NCBI GenBank assembly: GCA_025774425.1
Contig: JALGWA010000091.1
Span: 1-6,803, forward strand
Source: a bacterium
Lineage (GTDB): Bacteria; Arandabacterota; Arandabacteria; Arandabacterales; JALGWA01
Direction of reading: 5' to 3'
Length of the DNA: 6,803 bases
Below are positions 1 to 4,464 of the stretch, piece by piece. Position 1 is the first letter of the stretch; each line of letters starts with the position of its first letter. The translations under genes and the position numbers were made by a program. Below the pieces are notes generated by a model. It ran no database searches. It was not told the DNA's origin and saw only the letters and a program-made list of their open reading frames with translations.

Positions 1-1235
1 TCCTCGAATCCGACGCCTTCGACATAGTGCTGCTCGACATGGACATGCCCAACGTGAGCGGCATGGACATCCTCAACGAAATGCGCGGCAGGAACCTCGA
101 CATACCGGTGGTGGTGCTCACCGGCGTAAGCGACGTCGACCTGGCCGTAAAGGCCATGAAGCTCGGCGCCTTCGATTACCTGATAAAGCCGGCCGACGAA
201 GAGAAGCTGCTGGAGGTGCTCGGCAACGCCATCGAGCACGGGATGCTGCACCGCGGCATCCAGACCCTGCCGGAGAAGCTCTCGCGGAAGGACCTCGAGC
301 ACGAGGACGCCTTCGCGCATTTCTCGACGCGGGACCAGGGCATGATACGCCTCTTTCACCAGGCGGAGAAGATAGCGGCGAGCGACCTCAGCATATTCAT
401 CTGGGGCGAGAGCGGAACGGGCAAGGAGGCGCTCGCGCGCGCCATACACAACGCAAGCCGGAGGCGCGACAAGCCCTTCGTGGCGGCCGAGGCCGACAGC
501 CAGGATCCCGAGACCTTCCCGGCCTTCTTCTTCGGCCAGGACAGGACCTGGGGCGGCACAAGAGAAGAAAGGCCCGGCATACTCGAGGAAGCAAACGGCG
601 GGACCATCTTCCTCAACCACGTGGACGCGCTGTCGAGCTCGATGCAGGTGAGGCTCAAGCGGTTCCTGCAGACCGGGGAGTTCTACCGGGAGAACTCCAC
701 CCGCATCAGAAAGGCCGACGTGCGCATGATCGTCGCTTCCACCGTCGACCTCACCGGCCCCGAGTACAAGGACAAGTTCTCCCACGACGTCCTCTACCAT
801 CTCATGATCAACTCCATCTACATGCCCCCGCTCCGCGAGCGCATCGGCGACCTGCCCCTCCTGGTGGAGAAGCTCCTGCAGGAGGAAGCCGCAAAGGCCG
901 GCAGGGAGTTCAGGGGAGTAGCGGACGAGGTGCTGGAGTACCTCAAGGACTACAGCTTCCCGAACAATGTGATGGAGCTCCGCACCATAATAGCGGGCGC
1001 CGTGGCCAACGAGGAAGGCGACGTCCTGACCGTGGACTCGCTCCCCCTCTCCATCAGGCAGATGGTGGAGGGCGAGAAGGCAAGGGCCGCGGAGACCTTC
1101 GTCCCGAAGAGGCTCGAACTGGTCGTAAGGGACTACGTCATGAGAACCCTCGAGCACTTCTCCGGCCGGCGGGACCTCGCCGCACGCGAGCTGGGCATAA
1201 CGGTTGAGGAGGTCGACAGGATCACGGGCTCCTAG
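1..1235 (+). CDS. NtrC-family response regulator with degenerate AAA+ domain (5' end outside window)
   Basis: The reading frame is open from the first bases (first full codon at 3), reading LESDAFDIVLLDMDMPNV, the middle of a receiver domain, so the GTG at 27 is an internal valine and the true start lies upstream. Numbering from that GTG: receiver phosphoacceptor Asp4, conserved Thr32 and Lys54; AAA+ domain about 100-330 with intact Walker A GESGTGKE (127-134) and the family motif PPLRER (267-272); C-terminal Fis-type HTH about 361-400. Key positions differ from active sigma54 activators. The GAFTGA segment reads RTWGGT (173-178), Walker B ends FLNH instead of FLDE (195-198), the two arginine-finger positions are Ser252 and His258, and the GNVREL sensor II motif reads NNVMEL (Met316). 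The recognition helix is acidic (VEEVDRI). Family membership is clear. I infer phosphorylation-controlled regulation without sigma54 remodelling, possibly with nucleotide binding but no hydrolysis. The partner kinase is not in the window. Confidence 0.93.
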   Translation, partial: LESDAFDIVLLDMDMPNVSGMDILNEMRGRNLDIPVVVLTGVSDVDLAVKAMKLGAFDYLIKPADEEKLLEVLGNAIEHGMLHRGIQTLPEKLSRKDLEHEDAFAHFSTRDQGMIRLFHQAEKIAASDLSIFIWGESGTGKEALARAIHNASRRRDKPFVAAEADSQDPETFPAFFFGQDRTWGGTREERPGILEEANGGTIFLNHVDALSSSMQVRLKRFLQTGEFYRENSTRIRKADVRMIVASTVDLTGPEYKDKFSHDVLYHLMINSIYMPPLRERIGDLPLLVEKLLQEEAAKAGREFRGVADEVLEYLKDYSFPNNVMELRTIIAGAVANEEGDVLTVDSLPLSIRQMVEGEKARAAETFVPKRLELVVRDYVMRTLEHFSGRRDLAARELGITVEEVDRITGS

Positions 1236-1355
1236 ACCGCCCGGTCGCAGCGCCGGCGGCGGGGCACCGCCCCACACCCCCGGACGCGCCCACCCGCGCG
1301 ACCATGACCCCGGAGGCGACCGTGGAACTCAAGTGCGCCGCGGGCCTGTTTGGTG

Positions 1356-1384
1356 TTGCCTCCGCTCCCCCGTGCTGGTATAAA
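1356..1384 (+). promoter_or_regulatory. Sigma70-type promoter with extended -10, upstream of threonine dehydrogenase
   Basis: A -35 box TTGCCT (1356-1361, 4/6 to TTGACA) is followed by a 17-base spacer and a -10 box TATAAA (1379-1384, 5/6 to TATAAT). TG at 1376-1377 one base before the -10 box makes it an extended -10. The AT-rich patch stands out in GC-rich surroundings. Transcription would begin near 1391, giving a leader of about 50 bases, too short for a typical riboswitch. The gene therefore probably has its own promoter and does not depend on read-through from the regulator gene. Confidence 0.68.
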
Positions 1385-1426
1385 GAAATATCAGCATCCC
1401 AACCCGATACAGGCAAGTCACGGAAC

Positions 1427-1432
1427 GGAGGT
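1427..1432 (+). promoter_or_regulatory. Ribosome binding site that selects the TTG start at 1441
   Basis: GGAGGT lies 8 bases before TTG at 1441, which is ideal spacing. The first in-frame ATG (1456) is 23 bases from this site, and its own AAGGAG (1450-1455) abuts it with no spacer. TTG is therefore the better start. Confidence 0.75.
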
Positions 1433-1440
1433 AATACACC

Positions 1441-2424
1441 TTGGCGAAGAAGGAGATGAAGAAGATACTGGTCACCGGCTCGGTGGGTCAGATCGGCTCC
1501 GAGCTCACCATGGAACTCCGCAAGCGCTACGGCGCGGAGAACGTCATCGCGACCGGGCGCAAGACCGAGCCTTCGGAGGAGCTCCGCAACTCCGGCCCGT
1601 TCCATTTCATCGACGTCAGCAGGATAGAGACCGTCGAGGAGATGATCACCAAGTACGACATCGACACCGTCTTCCACATGGCGGCCATCCTCTCCGCGAC
1701 CGGCGAGAAGAACCCCCAGCTCTGCTGGAACGTCAACATGAACGGCACGATCAACATCCTCGAGCTCGGACTCAAGTACGAGATGGCGCGCATCATCATA
1801 CCGAGCTCCATCGCCGTATGGGGGCCGGGCGTCCCCCTCGAGAACACGCCCCAGGAGACGGTGCTCCAGCCGACGACCATGTACGGCGTCACCAAGGTCT
1901 GCGGCGAACTCCTCTGCGACTACTACGTCGCCCGCTTCGGCCTCGACATCCGCGGCCTGCGCTACCCCGGCATCATATCCTACAAGACGCTGCCCGGCGG
2001 CGGGACCACCGACTACGCCGTCGAGATCTTCTATGAGGCCATCGACAAGGGGCGGTACAAGTGCTTCCTGGGGCCGGACACCAAGCTCCCCATGATGTAC
2101 ATGCCCGACTGCATAGAGGGTACCATACAGCTCGCCGAGGCCGACTTCTCGAAGCTCAAGCATCACTCCAACTTCAACCACGCCGCCATGAGCTTCACGC
2201 CGGCGGAGCTCGCGGCCGAGATAAAGAAGCACATACCGGAGTTCGAGATAACCTACGAGCCCGACTACCGCCAGAAGATCGCCGACTCGTGGCCCAACTC
2301 CATCGACGACTCGGCGGCGCGCGAGGAGTGGGGCTGGCGGCCCAAATGGGATCTCGCGGCCATGACCGAGGATATGCTCAAGCATCTCCGGGAGAGGCAC
2401 GCGGCCGGCAAGCTCTACGGCTAG
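1441..2424 (+). CDS. tdh: L-threonine 3-dehydrogenase, short-chain (epimerase-like SDR) type
   Basis: NAD-dependent cytoplasmic enzyme oxidising L-threonine to 2-amino-3-oxobutyrate, which a CoA ligase can convert to glycine and acetyl-CoA. The 327-residue protein is full length for the family. A Rossmann fold opens with KKILVTGSVGQIG (about 7-19, dinucleotide-binding GxxGxxG), followed by Ser122/Ser123 in IIPSSIAVWG and the catalytic YxxxK as YGVTK (Tyr148, Lys152). Stretches typical of this subgroup rather than other epimerases include RGLRYPGIIS, PGGGTTDYAVEIFY (185-198), LPMMYMPD, MSFTPAELAAEIKKHIP and ADSWPNSIDDSAAR (281-294). It is unrelated to the zinc-dependent Tdh of E. coli although the symbol is shared. 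A promoter and RBS lie directly upstream. No gene for the CoA-ligase partner (kbl) is adjacent; the next gene is convergent. A sugar epimerase function is unlikely given these motifs. Confidence 0.93.
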   Translation: MAKKEMKKILVTGSVGQIGSELTMELRKRYGAENVIATGRKTEPSEELRNSGPFHFIDVSRIETVEEMITKYDIDTVFHMAAILSATGEKNPQLCWNVNMNGTINILELGLKYEMARIIIPSSIAVWGPGVPLENTPQETVLQPTTMYGVTKVCGELLCDYYVARFGLDIRGLRYPGIISYKTLPGGGTTDYAVEIFYEAIDKGRYKCFLGPDTKLPMMYMPDCIEGTIQLAEADFSKLKHHSNFNHAAMSFTPAELAAEIKKHIPEFEITYEPDYRQKIADSWPNSIDDSAAREEWGWRPKWDLAAMTEDMLKHLRERHAAGKLYG

Positions 2425-2585
2425 CGGGCGGGCACCGGGGGAGCGGCAGGCCGGCGCTCATGCCGGAAGGCGCGCCCGCCGGTCACGCCCGGCCGCAACA
2501 CTCCACCCGATACAGGAGAACCCGGAAGGCGCCCGTGGTCCCCCAGGAAGCGGCAGCGGGCCAGCCGACCGTGCAGGATCATGAC

Positions 2586-2616
2586 GGGGTCTGACCCCCC
2601 TTGGGGGTCTGACCCC
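2586..2616. repeat. Long hairpin built from two GGGGTCTGACCCC units
   Basis: The 13-base unit GGGGTCTGACCCC occurs at 2586-2598 and exactly again at 2604-2616. Each unit is itself a palindrome around a central T. Together they fold into one stem: 2586-2599 pairs with 2603-2616 except for a single central T-T mismatch (2592/2610), with loop CTT at 2600-2602. It sits between two convergent genes. There is no T-tract on either strand, so a classical intrinsic terminator is not supported, although so stable a stem could slow polymerase or protect 3' ends. It may be a copy of a dispersed intergenic repeat. Confidence 0.8.
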
Positions 2617-2646
2617 ACCCAACCGGGACGGCAAGGACCGGGCGAC

Positions 2647-2679
2647 TGTGCATTTTGAGCTCTGACCCCACGGATGCAC
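2647..2679 (-). repeat. Third GGGGTCAGA-type element next to the lipoprotein gene stop codon
   Basis: On the minus strand TGGGGTCAGA recurs at 2670-2661, followed by GCTC, an A-rich run and TGCACA (to 2647). The same TGGGGTCAGA core begins at 2617 in the neighbouring hairpin. The element is bracketed by a 6-base inverted repeat, GTGCAT (2648-2653) and ATGCAC (2674-2679), with a 20-base loop. It starts 4 bases beyond the lipoprotein gene's stop codon. The TTTT at 2653-2656 is too short and lies on the wrong strand to make a terminator for that gene. From memory, similar GGGGTCAGAGCTC segments occur in intergenic repeats of GC-rich Desulfobacterota-type genomes linked to REP-associated transposases; I could not check this. 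The rest of the 259-base gap (2425-2683) shows no gene I can support. Confidence 0.5.
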
Positions 2680-2683
2680 GGCC

Positions 2684-4396
2684 CTACTCGGCGCCGTATC
2701 TTCCGTCGTTCCTGTTGTTCCGCCTGAACCTCGGCCACGGCGAAGACGCATAGCCCATGCTGGTCGTCCTGATGGCGTAGAGATTGCCCCTGTTGGGGAG
2801 ATTCTCGTGATGCGTGCCGATGTAGAGGGTTCCATCGGGCACGATGGCCCCCGACGACCAGTTGATGCCGTGCGCCAGTTGAGCTTTCCAGTTCAGGGTG
2901 CCGTCCGGGTTGAGGGCGTAGAAATGCTCGTTCTCCGAGCCGAAGTAGATCATGCCGTCCGCACCCACCGAGGGCGTGGAGTAGACATCGTCCGCCGCGT
3001 CGGGCCCGTGAAAAGTCTCGACGATAAACTCCCACAGCTTGGCCCCCGCCGGCGAGAGCGCGATGATCTTGGCGGGAGTGTCGTAGCCGCCCGACTTGGT
3101 CGCGACGTATACGGTGCCGTCCGCGCCGATGGTCGGCGAGGCCCTGATGGTGCGCCCCGGCCCCTCGACGTCGTACTTCCACTTCTTGGCGCCGTCCGCG
3201 TCGAAGGCGTATACGAAGCCGTAGCTATTCCGTTCGGCGCCGACATAGATCGTGCCGTCCGCGTCGATGGCGGGGCAGGAGAAAGCCATCTCGTCCTCAT
3301 GGTCGAGGGCGGACCGCCATTTCTCCGTCCCGTCCGGATTGACGGCGAAGAAGGCGTCCTGGTGTATGAAGACGTAGATGGTGCCGTCCGCCCCTATGAC
3401 CGGCGACTGGCGGCACGACTTGCCCGGCAGAGGGTTGAACCGCCAGAGACGCCCGCCCGTGTCCGGATCCACGGCGTAGAGCCCGTCCGCGGCGATGTAG
3501 ATCGTACCGTCGGCTGCGACGGCCGGGACGCGCTGTCCCATGTCGTAGAATATGTGGTTGGGATTGTCGAAATCCTCGAACTTCCACTTGAGGGCGCCGG
3601 CCGGCGTGAAGGCGTACAGCACGTTGTGGAAGTCCTGGACGAGCACCGTGCCGTCATGACCGATGACCGGCGTGTAGGGGTTGTAATCGAAATCGTACGA
3701 CCACTGGACCACCCCGCCGGGGCTCACCGCGTGCAGCCGCCCCCAGTCGGTCACGCGGAAGATCCCAGTGGTGACATATATCGTCCCGTCGGCGCCCACG
3801 GCCGGACTGCAGTAATACACGTGCTTCTCGAGCTCCAGCCTCCAGATCACCTTGCCCTCGCAGGTCGCCCTCAACATGTGGTTCATGTCCATTACGAACG
3901 AGCCGCTGTCGGGGACGGCCGCCCCGTCGAGAGTGACCTCGAGGTTGGCGTAGCCCAGCATGAGGGAATACATGTACTCGACCGTATCCGGCGTGGTGTA
4001 AACGCGCACGCAAGTCTCGGGATAGCCCCACAGGCCCTCGGCCTTCTCGACCCACAGCGTATCGGCCTCCTCGCCCTCGCAGGTCGCCCTCAACACGTGG
4101 TTCATGTCCATGACGAACGAGCCGCTGTCGGGGACGCCGCCTCCGTCGAGCGTGACCTCGAGGTCGGTGTAGCCGGACGAGAGGGAGTAGTTGTACTCGA
4201 CCGTATCCGGCGTCGTGTAGACGCGCACGCAAGTCTCGGGATGGCCCCACAGGCCCTCGGCCTTCTCGACCCACAGCGTATCACCCTCCTCCGGCGTCTC
4301 CGGCGAGACCTCCCGGGTCTCCCTGCCGCAAGCCGCGAAGAGGACGCAGCAAAACCCGACAACGAGGACCAATACCGTCCTGACGGAGCCTGTCAT
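2684..4396 (-). CDS. Lipoprotein with two tandem beta modules and an eight-repeat PQQ-like propeller
   Basis: 570 residues. A signal peptide (hydrophobic about 8-22) ends in a lipobox-like FAAC, so Cys23 is probably lipidated; Gly24 is compatible with an outer-membrane destination. Residues 39-111 and 112-181 are two almost identical modules, each with two cysteines (56/106 and 129/179) that could pair. Then come eight repeats of the SPxxGADGTIYV type starting near 197, 242, 290, 331, 374, 420, 474 and 515, each with a W-containing strand (VIWRLEL, LKWKFED, KKWKYDV and others). This is the PQQ/BamB-like propeller pattern. The C-terminus holds SPWPRFRRNNRNDGR, a motif commonly found at the start of such proteins. 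Nothing marks it as a cofactor-dependent dehydrogenase, so a ligand-binding or scaffold role in the envelope is more likely. The upstream purine run (4402-4407) is a weak RBS. The gap to the peptidase gene is 68 bp with no visible promoter, suggesting one transcript. Confidence 0.88.
   Translation of the reverse strand: MTGSVRTVLVLVVGFCCVLFAACGRETREVSPETPEEGDTLWVEKAEGLWGHPETCVRVYTTPDTVEYNYSLSSGYTDLEVTLDGGGVPDSGSFVMDMNHVLRATCEGEEADTLWVEKAEGLWGYPETCVRVYTTPDTVEYMYSLMLGYANLEVTLDGAAVPDSGSFVMDMNHMLRATCEGKVIWRLELEKHVYYCSPAVGADGTIYVTTGIFRVTDWGRLHAVSPGGVVQWSYDFDYNPYTPVIGHDGTVLVQDFHNVLYAFTPAGALKWKFEDFDNPNHIFYDMGQRVPAVAADGTIYIAADGLYAVDPDTGGRLWRFNPLPGKSCRQSPVIGADGTIYVFIHQDAFFAVNPDGTEKWRSALDHEDEMAFSCPAIDADGTIYVGAERNSYGFVYAFDADGAKKWKYDVEGPGRTIRASPTIGADGTVYVATKSGGYDTPAKIIALSPAGAKLWEFIVETFHGPDAADDVYSTPSVGADGMIYFGSENEHFYALNPDGTLNWKAQLAHGINWSSGAIVPDGTLYIGTHHENLPNRGNLYAIRTTSMGYASSPWPRFRRNNRNDGRYGAE
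3854..4282 (-). repeat. Tandem duplication, 219-base period, inside the lipoprotein gene
   Basis: The copy at 4073-4282 matches 3854-4063 with about 20 mismatches over 210 bases counted by eye, roughly 90% identity and no gaps. Nine of 70 residues differ: His/Tyr, Asn/Met, Ser-Ser/Met-Leu, Thr/Ala, Asp/Asn, Gly-Gly/Ala-Ala and Val/Met. The differences cluster in the middle and the ends are almost identical. Each module reads roughly DTLWVEKAEGLW, CVRVYTTPDTVEY, GY-x-x-LEVTLDG, FVMDMNH, LRATCEG. This resembles the small all-beta GY-x-VTLDG modules found in bacterial surface proteins. Confidence 0.92.
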
Positions 4397-4464
4397 CGTC
4401 TTCCCCCCTGTGGCCCCGGGAGCCCACGGCCAAGTCGGCGGCGGGCGGTCATGCCGCGCCGGCG

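Noticed and set aside
1235..1273. Small hairpins after the regulator gene (GACC/GGTC at 1235-1246; GGGGC/GCCCC at 1261-1273) as a terminator
   Set aside because: Stems of 4-5 pairs without a T-tract are expected by chance in GC-rich sequence.
1222..2400. 392-residue open frame on the minus strand opposite the threonine dehydrogenase gene
   Set aside because: It mirrors a well-identified gene; its Gly/Arg/Val/Leu-rich composition is typical of the antisense frame in GC-rich DNA, with no family motif and no RBS.
2451..2466. CCGGC-GCTCAT-GCCGG hairpin after the dehydrogenase gene as an intrinsic terminator
   Set aside because: Only five pairs and no T-run follows it.
1402..2516. Shared 12-mer ACCCGATACAGG at 1402-1413 and 2505-2516
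   Set aside because: One 12-base match in a window of this size and composition is about what chance gives; the flanks do not match.
4397..4464. TGGCC/GGCCA inverted repeat (4411-4415 and 4428-4432) between peptidase and lipoprotein genes as a terminator or operator
   Set aside because: Five pairs around a 12-base loop with no T-tract; not enough to separate the two genes.
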